The notes beneath the pieces are model-generated. The model did no database searches. It saw only the letters and a program-made list of their open reading frames with translations, and was not told the DNA's origin. From contig CAYPFR010000001.1 in NCBI GenBank assembly GCA_964410285.1, positions 434,001 through 498,000 of the forward strand: 64,000 nt of DNA, given 5' to 3'. Made by a program: the position numbers and the translations under genes. The stretch comes from Fretibacter sp964410285 (lineage in GTDB: Bacteria; Pseudomonadota; Alphaproteobacteria; Caulobacterales; Maricaulaceae). Below are positions 1-8,398 of this stretch, in pieces (the stretch's first letter is position 1; each line of letters begins with the position of its first letter).

Positions 1-1348
1 CGAGAAGTTTATTCAGCTTAGCGGCGCTGCGCCGCACCCCGCAATGAGCTGTCATAGCGCGCCGCAGTCTTTGGCTAACGCCGGGGTCCATAGACAGCCA
101 AGGCTGCGTCTGGATTTTGCCTGCGCTTTTTTCGCTAAATTCATTACCCAAAATATATTCTGCTGCGCGCCCGCCAAAAACGGTGGCCTCTAGTAAGGAA
201 TTACTGGCAAGGCGGTTTGCGCCGTGCACCCCCGTTGCCGAACACTCGCCAAGGGCGAAAAGACCCTCAAGGCTCGTCTGACCATAGCTATCAGTTGCCA
301 GCCCGCCCATGTGATAATGCACAGCGGGCGCGATTGGGATCAAGGCTTTGCGCGGATCAATAGCTGCGTCCATACAGCTTTTGAAAACTGTCGGGAATTC
401 ATGCGGGAAGTTCTCGCCTATAGCGCTGCGGCAATCCAGATAGGGAATGCGGCCTGCCTCAATCTCGGCGAAAATAGCGCGCGCAACATCGTCGCGCGGC
501 GCGAGCTCACCTTGTGCATGATAGCGCGGCATGAACCGTACCCCATCAGATCGGGTAAGCACAGCGCCGTGTCCGCGCAGGGCCTCGGTGGCGAGCGGGG
601 CCGGATCACGCCCAATATCTATGGCGGTGGGATGAAACTGTACAAATTCCATATCCCGCATTTTGGCCCCGACAACGGCCGCCATGCCAAGCGCATCTCC
701 CCGCGCTGTGCGCGGGTTGGTCGTGACCGAAAATAAGCCGCCAACGCCGCCCGTGGCCATGACCGTAATGTCGGCCTCAATCCCCAGCAGCGTTCCTTCG
801 TCATTTCGCGCCAGCGCACCTGCAACCGCGCCATTGCCATCGGTCAAAAGGCTCTCGGCGCGCCAGCCAATAAGCCCTGTAACGTGATCGGACGCGCGGG
901 TGCGCGCGACCATGATTTTGATAATTTCCGCCCCGGCTGTATCGCCCCTAACGCGGGCGACGCGCGGCAGGCTATGAGCGGCTTCAAGGGAGAGATATAG
1001 CTCGCCCTTGTCATTACGGTCAAAGGGCACGCCCAGTGCCTCTAGGTCATGAACGCGCGCCGGACCTTCGCTGGCGAGAATTTGCGCAATCTTGGGATCT
1101 ACCAGCCCGTCGCCCGCCGCGATCGTATCTTGGGCATGGCTTTCGGGGCTGTCTTCGGGGGAGAGGGCGGCGGCTATCCCGCCTTGCGCCCAAGCGGACG
1201 CCGAGCCTTCCTTAGAGCGGCGAGATGTTAGCACAAAGACTTGGCGCGGCGCGAGCTTTAGCGCCGTATAAAGCCCCGCAAGACCTGCCCCAATGACAAG
1301 GACGGCCCCTGCGGGAAGTCGTTTGGTTTCAAGATCGCCTAAGGCCAT
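1..1348 (-). CDS. nadB: L-aspartate oxidase NadB (3' end outside window)
   Basis: This gene oxidises L-aspartate to iminoaspartate with FAD, the first step of de novo NAD synthesis. My reverse translation from the ATG at 1348 stays open to the window edge for about 449 codons, so the C-terminus is missing. The N-terminus carries an FAD dinucleotide-binding loop (VIGAGLAGL, about residues 18-26). The family signatures SAWAQGGIAAAL (about 51-62), EFVQFHPTAI and HGANRLASNSLLE are all present. The ATG overlaps the stop of the cupin gene by one base (TAATG), so the order is nadA, cupin, nadB in one operon. NadB passes iminoaspartate to NadA, so the grouping is functional. NadC would be expected next, beyond the window. 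Identification is firm. Confidence 0.95.
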   Translation of the reverse strand, partial: MALGDLETKRLPAGAVLVIGAGLAGLYTALKLAPRQVFVLTSRRSKEGSASAWAQGGIAAALSPEDSPESHAQDTIAAGDGLVDPKIAQILASEGPARVHDLEALGVPFDRNDKGELYLSLEAAHSLPRVARVRGDTAGAEIIKIMVARTRASDHVTGLIGWRAESLLTDGNGAVAGALARNDEGTLLGIEADITVMATGGVGGLFSVTTNPRTARGDALGMAAVVGAKMRDMEFVQFHPTAIDIGRDPAPLATEALRGHGAVLTRSDGVRFMPRYHAQGELAPRDDVARAIFAEIEAGRIPYLDCRSAIGENFPHEFPTVFKSCMDAAIDPRKALIPIAPAVHYHMGGLATDSYGQTSLEGLFALGECSATGVHGANRLASNSLLEATVFGGRAAEYILGNEFSEKSAGKIQTQPWLSMDPGVSQRLRRAMTAHCGVRRSAAKLNKLL

Positions 1349-1710
1349 TATATCGCGGCTTTCTGTGCGGGCGCTCGGTCACTATCGCCAGAATTAGGCT
1401 CGCCTTTGGGTTCAATCAAAAGCACTTTAGCTTCCTGCGCGGCACGGGGGCGATGAACGACTCCTTTGGGCACAATAACCATTTCGCCGGGGCCAAATGT
1501 TACGCTTTCATGGGCTTCATAATCCATGGTCACTTCGCCGGCCAATACAAGAAAGAAGTCATCTGTGGTTTCGTGTTTATGAAAAGGATATTCCCCCTGA
1601 AATTTCACCACCATCACATCATTATCATTATAGCTGGCGATGACCTTTGGGTCCCAATGCGTGTCAAAAAGCGCAAGTTTTTCCGCCAGATTGATTTTCT
1701 GTCTTGGCAC
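1348..1710 (-). CDS. Small single-domain cupin protein
   Basis: A 120-residue protein with one cupin beta-barrel. Motif 1 is visible at about 39-58, with H44 and H46 as metal ligands and an Asp where the usual Glu sits. Motif 2 (PGEMVIVPKGVVH, about 74-86) supplies the third His. The start is GTG at 1710, not ATG: it overlaps the nadA TAG stop (TAGTG) and has an AAGGTGA ribosome site a few bases upstream. Its position between nadA and nadB implies translational coupling and a possible role in NAD metabolism or in protecting an oxygen-sensitive step, but that is inference. The substrate is unknown. The C-terminal 20 residues are charged and probably disordered. Confidence 0.85.
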   Translation of the reverse strand: MPRQKINLAEKLALFDTHWDPKVIASYNDNDVMVVKFQGEYPFHKHETTDDFFLVLAGEVTMDYEAHESVTFGPGEMVIVPKGVVHRPRAAQEAKVLLIEPKGEPNSGDSDRAPAQKAAI

Positions 1711-2870
1711 TAAATCACCTTCACATCGGCCTCGGGGAGGCGGGGGTCGAAATGTCCGAGGACGGGATCAAACTTGACGTTGATCATATCCATCACTGCC
1801 TTATAGGCGCGTTTTCGCATATCCTCTGGCACGAGCACTTCATTGGTCTCGTCCCGCAGACATTCATAAATATTCTCAAGCGTGATGCGTTTCATATGCG
1901 GGCAAAGATTACAGGGGCGGACAAAATCGGTCTTGGGATTTTTCATGGCTACATTATCAGACATTGAACACTCGGTGAGCAAGATAACATTTTTCGGAGA
2001 GTTATCTTTGACGTAGTCGGACATGGCTTTGGTTGAGCCTGTAAAATCGCTCTCGGCGACCACTTCGGGCGGGCATTCGGGATGCGCGAGAACGACTACG
2101 CCTGGATGAGCCTCTCGCATATCCCGAACGTCTTGGGCGGAGAAACGCGCATGCACTTCGCAGCGGCCATGCCATGCGATTACTTCTATATCCGTTTGCT
2201 TGGCGACGTTTTTTGCAAGGAATTCATCGGGCAGCATGATGACTTTGTTCACGCCCCACTCCGCACAAATATGTTCAACAATCGCCACAGCATTTGAACT
2301 TGTGCAGCAAATATCACTTTCGGCTTTTACATCGGCAGATGTGTTGACATAGCTCACAACGGGAATGCCCGGATAGCGCTGCTTAATGAGTTTAATATCT
2401 TCGCCGGTAATTGACGACGCGAGCGAGCAGCCCGCCCGCATGGAGGGGATAAAGACACGCTTTTCTGGGCAAAGTATTTTGCTGGTTTCGGCCATGAAAT
2501 GCACGCCGCCTTGAATGATAATGTCTGCGTCTGTTTTCGTCGCCTCAATGGCAAGGCCAAGACTGTCGCCTGTATAATCACCGATCAGGCCAAAAATATC
2601 GGGCGTCATATAATTATGGGCAAGGATGACCGCATTTTTTTCGGCCTTTAACTTGTTGATCGCATAGACCAGCGGGGCATAGGCGGGCCATTCAAATTCG
2701 GGGATGAAATCGGCGACCTCTTTATAAAGATGGTCAACCGCAGCTTTCACGTCATCCGTATAGGCAAGCGCCCCTTCGGGCGCGCTTGGGACGGCGCAAA
2801 CGCCGTTTTCAACTTCAAGGGTTTGCCCGATCCAGCGGCCATTTTCCCAGTTGATCAATTCTTTGCCCAT
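1710..2870 (-). CDS. nadA: Quinolinate synthase NadA
   Basis: Condenses iminoaspartate (from NadB) with dihydroxyacetone phosphate to quinolinate, using a [4Fe-4S] cluster. At 386 residues it is the longer NadA type with an N-terminal extension of about 40 residues. Visible family blocks are VILAHNYMTPDI (about 81-92), the RAGCSLA cysteine (C148), GRCEVH (C237) and RPCNLCPHMKRITLE (C320/C323); the likely cluster ligands are C148, C237 and one of the last pair. The ATG has an AGAGGAGAT ribosome site. It is the first gene of the nadA-cupin-nadB operon, and a promoter with an embedded inverted repeat lies just upstream, suggesting control by NAD status. Confidence 0.96.
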   Translation of the reverse strand: MGKELINWENGRWIGQTLEVENGVCAVPSAPEGALAYTDDVKAAVDHLYKEVADFIPEFEWPAYAPLVYAINKLKAEKNAVILAHNYMTPDIFGLIGDYTGDSLGLAIEATKTDADIIIQGGVHFMAETSKILCPEKRVFIPSMRAGCSLASSITGEDIKLIKQRYPGIPVVSYVNTSADVKAESDICCTSSNAVAIVEHICAEWGVNKVIMLPDEFLAKNVAKQTDIEVIAWHGRCEVHARFSAQDVRDMREAHPGVVVLAHPECPPEVVAESDFTGSTKAMSDYVKDNSPKNVILLTECSMSDNVAMKNPKTDFVRPCNLCPHMKRITLENIYECLRDETNEVLVPEDMRKRAYKAVMDMINVKFDPVLGHFDPRLPEADVKVI

Positions 2871-2889
2871 GCAGGTGATCTCCTCTCGG

Positions 2890-2909
2890 ATTATAAGATA
2901 ACTCTTATA
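2890..2909 (-). promoter_or_regulatory. nadA promoter -10 with overlapping inverted repeat
   Basis: On the minus strand a perfect TATAAT (plus-strand 2890-2895) lies about 20 bases before the nadA ATG. A perfect 7-bp inverted repeat, TATAAGA-TAAC-TCTTATA (2892-2909), overlaps it, so a bound repressor would cover the -10. No good -35 is visible. Alphaproteobacterial nad genes are known to be controlled by repressors such as NadQ or NrtR in some lineages; which one would act here cannot be told from this site. Confidence 0.5.
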
Positions 2910-2944
2910 TAGAGAGGGCGCGGCGGCTTTGCCACTGATTAATA

Positions 2945-3235
2945 TCAGCTAACTGTCAAACCGAGTACAAGCGCCATGAGGCTGAACATGGAGAGGCCGA
3001 TTGACCCGCCGGTTAATGAGATCGGTTTCACAGCGAGTCGATGGGCTAGAAAACGCGACATAAGCCCTAGGCCCAATCCGAAGACGGAGAATAAAAAGCC
3101 GTAGAGTTGCAGGACATGCATGGCTAAATTTGCGGGGGTTTGGCCGCCGCTAATGATTACATAAAGAAGCGGCCCGATGATTAACGCGCCGAACACGCCC
3201 GTCAATGCAGATAATATTCCCAATAACTTATGCAT
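2945..3235 (-). CDS. Small three-helix membrane protein, unknown function
   Basis: A 96-residue hydrophobic protein with about three predicted membrane helices (roughly residues 5-30, 37-62 and 72-94) and almost no soluble part. I do not recognise the family. The ATG is well supported by a strong AGGAGGGG ribosome site 5-6 bases upstream. It lies downstream of the HD-domain gene and upstream of, but across the nadA promoter from, the nad operon, all on the same strand. No function is proposed. Confidence 0.7.
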   Translation of the reverse strand: MHKLLGILSALTGVFGALIIGPLLYVIISGGQTPANLAMHVLQLYGFLFSVFGLGLGLMSRFLAHRLAVKPISLTGGSIGLSMFSLMALVLGLTVS

Positions 3236-3315
3236 GAACCCCTCCTGTGCACCCTCTTGAGTTTCCTTAGCAGCTATTCCTTACTCAATGGCAAGCAGGC
3301 AGGGTTAATAATGGT

Positions 3316-3933
3316 TTATTCGTCTTGATCTAAGTCTGAGTTTAAATGCGCGAAACGGGTTAAAAATAGCGCTTCAGCCTCTCGCACGGGCAGCGGGCGA
3401 ATATCGAGGGTTATTCCGCGCGGCGGGGCCGTGAAAAACTGATCGGCCTCAACGGGGTCAAAGCCTGCGATTTGCGTGGCTTCAAACCAGGCGCAGTAAA
3501 GATCGCATTTCTTGACTTTCGCTTTTAATGCGGGCGGGGTTTTGGCGGGCAGGCCAAACCGGATATGAATGGCTTCTTCAAGGCGTGCTTCAAAAGATTT
3601 ATAATCAATACCCAGCGCCGTTTTAAATGGGCTAATCATATCGCCGATCACATATTCCGCCGCGTCATGCAAAAGCGCTGTAAGCTTCTCTGCGGCAGAC
3701 GCGCGGGGGTAGAGCTGCGCGAAAAGCTGCTGAACGACTGCGCTATGCTCGGCCACGGAAAACGCATGATCGCCCGAGGTCTGCCCGTTCCAGCGCGCCA
3801 CACGCGCGAGCCCGCGGGCAATATCCTCGATCTCAACATCAAAGGGCGAGGGGTCCAGCAAATCCAGCCGCCGGCCAGAGAGCATACGCTGCCATGCGCG
3901 CGGCGGGGCTTTGGCGGGGCTAGCGGATGTCAC
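3316..3933 (-). CDS. HD-domain phosphohydrolase, YfbR-like
   Basis: A 205-residue HD-superfamily protein. Metal-binding residues are readable in the expected order and spacing: H63 (SVAEHS), H89-D90 (LLHDAAEY) and D144 (KKCDLY), matching the H...HD...D pattern of YfbR-type 5'-deoxynucleotidases. Such enzymes dephosphorylate nucleoside monophosphates; the exact substrate here is not shown. The start is GTG at 3933 with a GAGGG ribosome site. It sits 37 bases after the start end of the ketoacyl synthase locus on the same strand. A role in nucleotide pool cleaning is likely but inferred. Confidence 0.82.
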   Translation of the reverse strand: MTSASPAKAPPRAWQRMLSGRRLDLLDPSPFDVEIEDIARGLARVARWNGQTSGDHAFSVAEHSAVVQQLFAQLYPRASAAEKLTALLHDAAEYVIGDMISPFKTALGIDYKSFEARLEEAIHIRFGLPAKTPPALKAKVKKCDLYCAWFEATQIAGFDPVEADQFFTAPPRGITLDIRPLPVREAEALFLTRFAHLNSDLDQDE

Positions 3934-3970
3934 AATGTCGCCCTCTATCTAATGCAGCTTGCACCAGCCC

Positions 3971-5146
3971 TTATGCGGCTTTGCGCACAAAGATGGCTCC
4001 GGCGCTATAGCCCGCGCCAAAGGAGCAAATCAGCCCTGTTTCGCCGGCCTTAAAATCATCGCTATATTTGTGAAAGGCAATAATTGAGCCCGCGCTGGAG
4101 GTATTGGCATATTCATCCAATACAACAGGGGCTTGTTCGATCTCCACATCCTTGCCGAGGACTTTTTTGGCAATTAAGACATTCATGTTGAGATTGGCCT
4201 GATGCAGCCACATGCGTTTAAGCTCATGCGGGTCAATTTCGTGTTTCGCGCATTGCTCATTGATCATGGCGGCAACCATGGGCACGACTTCTTTGAACAC
4301 GCTGCGCCCGTTCTGGACAAATAATTTATCATCAAGCCCGCGGCGGCTTAGGCGAGATTTATTTGTACCCGTTTCGCGGCGACTTTCTTTGCGGCCATCA
4401 TCGCGCGTCTCGCAGCGATTAAGAAAGCCAAAATTATTTCGGATATTATTCGAAAATTCAGTGACGAGTTTCGAGCCAATGATCTCCCAATGATCACTCG
4501 GCGCAATATCATCGCGCTCCATTAAAATGGCCGTGGCGACGTCGCCGAAAATAAAATGGCTATCACGGTCGCGAAAGTTCAAATGAGCCGAGCATATCTC
4601 TGGATTAACAATCAAGACTGACCGCGCTTGTCCGCCCAATATAAGCCCGCGCGCTGTCTCTATACCAAAAGTTGCAGAGGAGCACGCCACATTCATATCA
4701 AAACCGAAACCGCCCGTGCCTAGCAAGGATTGAACTTCTACGGCGACGGCCGGATAGCCGCGCTGCAAATTTGAGCAGGCGACGATAACAGCGTCGATAT
4801 CACCCGCTTTGCGGCCTGCGCGGTCTAACGCTTGACGAGCGGCTTTAACCGCCATTTCCGCTAAGATGGAAGGGTCTTCATTGGGCCGCGCCGGGATATG
4901 AGGGCGCATAATTTTGGGGTCCAAAATCGGATCTTTGGAAATGACGAAGCGCGATTTGATGCCCGAGGCTTTTTCGATAAAAGCGGCGCTGGAATGCTCA
5001 AGCGCGTCTTTTTCACCGGCCTCAATTTCTGCCTTGTTTTCCGCGTTCCAATTGTCGGCATAGAGATTATAGGCCGTTACTAATTCTTCATTGGAGATCG
5101 AACTTTCAGGTGTCCAAAGGCCTGTTGCGCTAATCACAGCTTTCAT
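3971..5146 (-). CDS. Beta-ketoacyl-ACP synthase III, PA3286-type
   Basis: A 391-residue thiolase-fold condensing enzyme. The FabH triad is present: C155 in NVACSSATFG, H315 in WLHQANLN and N348 in YANTSSAG. The N-terminal blocks (ISATGLWTPESSISNEELV, EKASGIKSR, HIPARPNEDPSI) resemble, from memory, Pseudomonas aeruginosa PA3286. That enzyme condenses medium-chain acyl-CoA from beta-oxidation with malonyl-ACP, feeding recovered acyl chains into fatty acid synthesis. The same role is inferred here. An unusual charged insert (about 246-270, rich in Arg, Lys, Asp and Glu) sits after NNFGFLNR, where I expect only a short loop. The ATG has a GAGGG ribosome site. It follows tag after a 97-base gap. 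Confidence 0.88.
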   Translation of the reverse strand: MKAVISATGLWTPESSISNEELVTAYNLYADNWNAENKAEIEAGEKDALEHSSAAFIEKASGIKSRFVISKDPILDPKIMRPHIPARPNEDPSILAEMAVKAARQALDRAGRKAGDIDAVIVACSNLQRGYPAVAVEVQSLLGTGGFGFDMNVACSSATFGIETARGLILGGQARSVLIVNPEICSAHLNFRDRDSHFIFGDVATAILMERDDIAPSDHWEIIGSKLVTEFSNNIRNNFGFLNRCETRDDGRKESRRETGTNKSRLSRRGLDDKLFVQNGRSVFKEVVPMVAAMINEQCAKHEIDPHELKRMWLHQANLNMNVLIAKKVLGKDVEIEQAPVVLDEYANTSSAGSIIAFHKYSDDFKAGETGLICSFGAGYSAGAIFVRKAA

Positions 5147-5243
5147 GAAAAAATACCCTCATTTGCAATCTCTTAGCTATAGCGGGCGATAGGAGGAGGC
5201 GCTAGCTCTATTTCATCTTGCGCTGATACGTGATCGCTGATCG

Positions 5244-5885
5244 CTATTTATGGCCAAGCGCCTTGCACGGTTGATAGGCATGGCAATCTACGGCATGGTC
5301 ATTGATCATGCCGACGGCCTGCATGAAAGCATATAAGATAACAGGACCGACAAATTTAAATCCGCGCTTTTTCAGCGCCTTTGACATCGCTTCGGATTCC
5401 GGGCTTTGCACCGGGGCATCTTTGAAATTCGTCCAACTATTTTGTATGGTTTTACCGCCTGTAAATGACCAGAGATAATCAGAGAAATTTATGCCCTCTT
5501 CATCGCGCATTTTGACAAAAATCTGGGCGTTATGAATAGCCGCATTTATTTTGGATTTCGACCGAATAATGCCTGAATTGTCCAAGAGTCTCAGCCGATC
5601 TGCGTCGTTGTATTTAGCGACTATATCCGGGTCCAGACCGCCAAAGGCGGCCAGAATATTATCCCGCTTGCGCAGGATGGTAATCCACGCCAGCCCTGCT
5701 TGCATGCCGTCCTGAATAAGTTTGGAGAAGAGCGCCTTATCATCTGTAATGGGCCGCCCCCATTCATGGTCGTGATAAGCACAGTAAAAGGCATCGGTCG
5801 GGGGTACCCATCCGCACCGTGGCAGCTTAGGGTCATGGCCGCTATCGTCAAAGTCGCGGTAATCAAAAAAAGCGGGCTTGCTCAC
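5244..5885 (-). CDS. tag: DNA-3-methyladenine glycosylase I (Tag)
   Basis: Removes 3-methyladenine from alkylated DNA in base excision repair. The 213-residue protein has the Tag zinc site C24 (RCGW), H38 (YHDHEWG), H197 (NDHAVDC) and C201, with nearly the same spacing as in E. coli Tag. The base-binding region QAGLAWITIL is conserved, with Asp59 where E. coli has Glu38. It carries about 20 extra N-terminal residues. The start is GTG at 5885, overlapping the upstream acetyltransferase stop by four bases (GTGA), so it is the last gene of the pyrC-ygfZ-GNAT-tag operon. Confidence 0.94.
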   Translation of the reverse strand: MSKPAFFDYRDFDDSGHDPKLPRCGWVPPTDAFYCAYHDHEWGRPITDDKALFSKLIQDGMQAGLAWITILRKRDNILAAFGGLDPDIVAKYNDADRLRLLDNSGIIRSKSKINAAIHNAQIFVKMRDEEGINFSDYLWSFTGGKTIQNSWTNFKDAPVQSPESEAMSKALKKRGFKFVGPVILYAFMQAVGMINDHAVDCHAYQPCKALGHK

Positions 5886-6367
5886 AATATTTTTTCCATC
5901 CCGATATTTGCCCGCGCATAGACGGGATGCGGCCCCTCGTGATTAACGCTCCAACCATTGCGTTTATAAAGCCGAAGCGCGGCGGCGTTGACGGTATTGG
6001 ATAAAAGCCAAAGCCGCTTTAAACCCAGCGTGTTTTTAGCATAGCTCTCGCAGGCGCTCATGAGTAATTGTCCGACGCCGTTTCCGCGAAACCGGCTGTC
6101 GACTGCCATTTTTGTGAGTTCATAATCCCCCTTGCCATGTTTTTTAAGAGCCACCGCGCCTGCGACTTCATCCCCGATATGTGCAGACAGCACGTGATTG
6201 CCGCCCTCGATATATATTTGAGGCCTTGCAACCATTTGTTTGTCAGATTCTTCGAGTACATGCAGATCTTCTATCCACTGCGCGTTCAGCGCGGCAAAGC
6301 GCGGCAAGGCGGGCTCAAAATCAAGGCGAATATCCACCGTTTCTGCTTTTATCTTTTTTGTGCCCAT
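5882..6367 (-). CDS. GNAT family N-acetyltransferase
   Basis: A 161-residue acetyl-CoA-dependent transferase. Motif A is visible as LTKMAVDSRFRGNGVGQLLM (about 83-102), containing the R-x-x-G-x-G pyrophosphate loop. It is followed by the motif B pattern NAAALRLYKRNGW (about 126-138). The acceptor cannot be told from sequence. Its ATG overlaps the ygfZ stop by one base (TAATG), and its own stop overlaps tag by four, so it is translated as part of the operon. Company with a DNA repair gene and an Fe-S maintenance protein does not point to a single pathway. Confidence 0.88.
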   Translation of the reverse strand: MGTKKIKAETVDIRLDFEPALPRFAALNAQWIEDLHVLEESDKQMVARPQIYIEGGNHVLSAHIGDEVAGAVALKKHGKGDYELTKMAVDSRFRGNGVGQLLMSACESYAKNTLGLKRLWLLSNTVNAAALRLYKRNGWSVNHEGPHPVYARANIGMEKIL

Positions 6368-7191
6368 TAGCTCTCTCCATTCGGGCCTGACATGATTTGC
6401 ACAGGACTGCCATTCAGCGTTAGAGCGCTGGCAGCAGATGCAAGGCGCTCTAGCCGTATCATCGCCATACCCATGTTTTTATGGATTGATAATATTTCGC
6501 CTATGACCCGTTCGCCGGATAGAATTTTGTCGCCGGCCTGCGCCGTGCCCTCAAATATGACCGCGCGAAACCGCTTTTTCACCGTGGTCATGCGTTTCAT
6601 GCGGCTGACGACTTCTTGGCCAACAAAACATCCCTTTTTAAAATCGACCCCATTAATTAGGTCCATATTGGCGTCGGCGGGAAAGACGGCCCCGCTCTCA
6701 AAGTCCCATTGACTATCGGGAATGCCCAGTGAGAGGCGGTGGGCATTGTAATCCCCCGTCGAAGATAACTCGCTTTGCGTGATTAATCGGCGCCCGAGGG
6801 CTGGTAGGCGCGGATCTACTTGGCCTTCTTCGCCAATGCCGCCGTGTTCATCGCTTGCCCAGAGGGCATAGCAAGAATATTGCGCGCTCATATCTTCTAT
6901 CTCGATGGGCGCGCGCAGCCGGTAAAGACGTAATCTTTTCTTAAGGTCTGCGCTAAACTTCGCCGGCGTATCTAGCCAGAATACGTCTTCCTTCTCACTT
7001 GCCGCTGTGGGCGTCATCAACGTGTCAGGCGTAATGAAAAAATCAGAAACCACTTTCCCTTGCGGTGTCAAAAGCGCGGCAAAGCAGAGGCCGCCCTCTG
7101 AAATACTATTGGTAATCAGCCGGTCGAGCCACGCCTGCACGCCGTCGCCAGAGAGCCGAAAAATTGCGCGCTCAAGCCTTGCGAGCGGCAT
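6367..7191 (-). CDS. ygfZ: YgfZ/GcvT-type folate-binding protein
   Basis: A 274-residue member of the YgfZ family, folate-dependent factors that help assemble or repair iron-sulfur clusters in certain enzymes such as MiaB. The diagnostic signature KGCFVGQE (186-193) with R197 is intact, including the conserved cysteine C188. The fold is the aminomethyltransferase-like one, but the glycine-cleavage context is absent. The ATG overlaps the pyrC stop by one base (TAATG), and the GNAT gene follows directly. Confidence 0.92.
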   Translation of the reverse strand: MPLARLERAIFRLSGDGVQAWLDRLITNSISEGGLCFAALLTPQGKVVSDFFITPDTLMTPTAASEKEDVFWLDTPAKFSADLKKRLRLYRLRAPIEIEDMSAQYSCYALWASDEHGGIGEEGQVDPRLPALGRRLITQSELSSTGDYNAHRLSLGIPDSQWDFESGAVFPADANMDLINGVDFKKGCFVGQEVVSRMKRMTTVKKRFRAVIFEGTAQAGDKILSGERVIGEILSIHKNMGMAMIRLERLASAASALTLNGSPVQIMSGPNGES

Positions 7192-8267
7192 TAGGTGGTA
7201 GATCCATTAAACGTCCAAGCTAGCGTCTCGCCGGCGTGAAAGGGTATAATATCCGCGCCGCCCGCCGATAACCTCTCTGGTACTGCGGCGGGGGTACGGG
7301 TCAAGGTGATATATGCCTCATTAAGCGGTAAGCCGTAAAACTTGGGTCCAAATTCAGATGCAAAGCCTTCAAAGCGTTCCAACGCGCCTTCCTCTTCAAA
7401 CGTTTTCAAATAGCTTTCCAGCGCATAAGGCGCATTGAAAATACCCGCGCAGCCGCAGGCGCTCTCTTTGGCGCCGACAGTATGCGGGGCCGTATCGGTT
7501 CCGAGGAAAAATTTGGGATTGCCAGAAGTAGCGGCTTTCCTCAGGGCGGCGCGGTGGTGCTCGCGCTTGGCAATCGGCAGGCAATACATGTGCGGGCGAA
7601 TGCCGCCCTCAAAAATAGCATTGCGGTTAATCGCTAGATGCTGGGGGGTGATCGTCGCTGCGATTGCCCCGCTGGCCGCCTCGACAAACTGCGCGGCGTC
7701 TTGTGTGGTAATATGCTCAAAGACGATTTTTAGAGCTGGAAAATCCTTCACAAGGCCTTGCATGACGCGGTCAATAAAAACAGCTTCGCGGTCAAAAATA
7801 TCGACATGTTTGTCGGTGACCTCGCCGTGCACTAAAAGCGGCATGCCGATTTTTTCCATGACCTGTAAAACGGGATAGATATTTTTAATATCGGTGACGC
7901 CGTGGCTGGAATTTGTGGTCGCATTAGCGGGGTAAAGTTTGCAGGCCGTAAAAATGCCTTCGCTATGGCCGCGCGTAATCTCATCTGGCGTCGTGTCATT
8001 GGTCAGATAGGCCGTGATCAGAGGGGTGAAATTTAGCGCCGGGTCAACGGCATTGATGATCCGCTCACGGTAAGCGCGGCCGAGCGCGGCCGTGGTCACG
8101 GGCGGCGCGAGATTGGGCATGACAATCGCGCGGGCAAATTGGCGCGCCGTATAATTGACAACATCGCGTAGCATGTCGCCGTCGCGCAAATGCACATGCC
8201 AATCATCGGGCCGGCGAATGGTCAGGGTCTGCATATTGGTCTTAGTCTGGCTATTCATCTCAGTCAT
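7191..8267 (-). CDS. pyrC: Dihydroorotase PyrC (class II)
   Basis: Catalyses ring closure of carbamoyl aspartate to dihydroorotate in pyrimidine synthesis. At 358 residues it is of the E. coli PyrC size and type. The zinc site is readable: the HVH pair in DDWHVHLRDGD, the carbamylated lysine region CKLYPANATTNS, HGEVTD, FEHITT and the final Asp in FLGTDTAPH. The chosen ATG at 8267 has an AAGGA ribosome site 6 bases upstream; in-frame Met4 and Met12 are alternatives without one. It opens the pyrC-ygfZ-GNAT-tag operon. The 7-bp repeat tract lies between it and truA. Confidence 0.96.
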   Translation of the reverse strand: MTEMNSQTKTNMQTLTIRRPDDWHVHLRDGDMLRDVVNYTARQFARAIVMPNLAPPVTTAALGRAYRERIINAVDPALNFTPLITAYLTNDTTPDEITRGHSEGIFTACKLYPANATTNSSHGVTDIKNIYPVLQVMEKIGMPLLVHGEVTDKHVDIFDREAVFIDRVMQGLVKDFPALKIVFEHITTQDAAQFVEAASGAIAATITPQHLAINRNAIFEGGIRPHMYCLPIAKREHHRAALRKAATSGNPKFFLGTDTAPHTVGAKESACGCAGIFNAPYALESYLKTFEEEGALERFEGFASEFGPKFYGLPLNEAYITLTRTPAAVPERLSAGGADIIPFHAGETLAWTFNGSTT

Positions 8268-8350
8268 ATTCTATCCTTGGGCGATAACTTGCCCGCGCGG
8301 GGGGCGAAGATCAACGGCTTTGCATTTGAAATGCGCCCTAAATCACAGGG

Positions 8351-8398
8351 CTAGGGGCTAGGGGCTAGGGGCTAGGGGCTAGGGGCTAGGGGCTAGGG
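8351..8398. repeat. Tandem 7-bp repeat (CTAGGGG)n
   Basis: Six perfect head-to-tail copies of CTAGGGG (8351-8392) plus a partial seventh (CTAGGG, 8393-8398). The tract begins in the truA-pyrC gap and runs into the 3' end of truA, providing its last two codons and its stop. Because seven is not a multiple of three, copy-number change would alter the phase of anything translated through it. The tetramer CTAG is normally scarce in proteobacterial DNA, so this density is striking. Confidence 0.97.

Noticed and set aside
224..1231. Open frames on the plus strand in the nadB region
   Set aside because: They are antisense shadows of nadB, with no family match or ribosome sites.
1..1348. nadB looks truncated
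   Set aside because: The reading frame is open to the first base; it is cut by the window edge, not broken.
8351..8398. Telomere-like or CRISPR-like array
   Set aside because: The unit is 7 bp without spacers and lies between two housekeeping genes; it is a simple tandem repeat.
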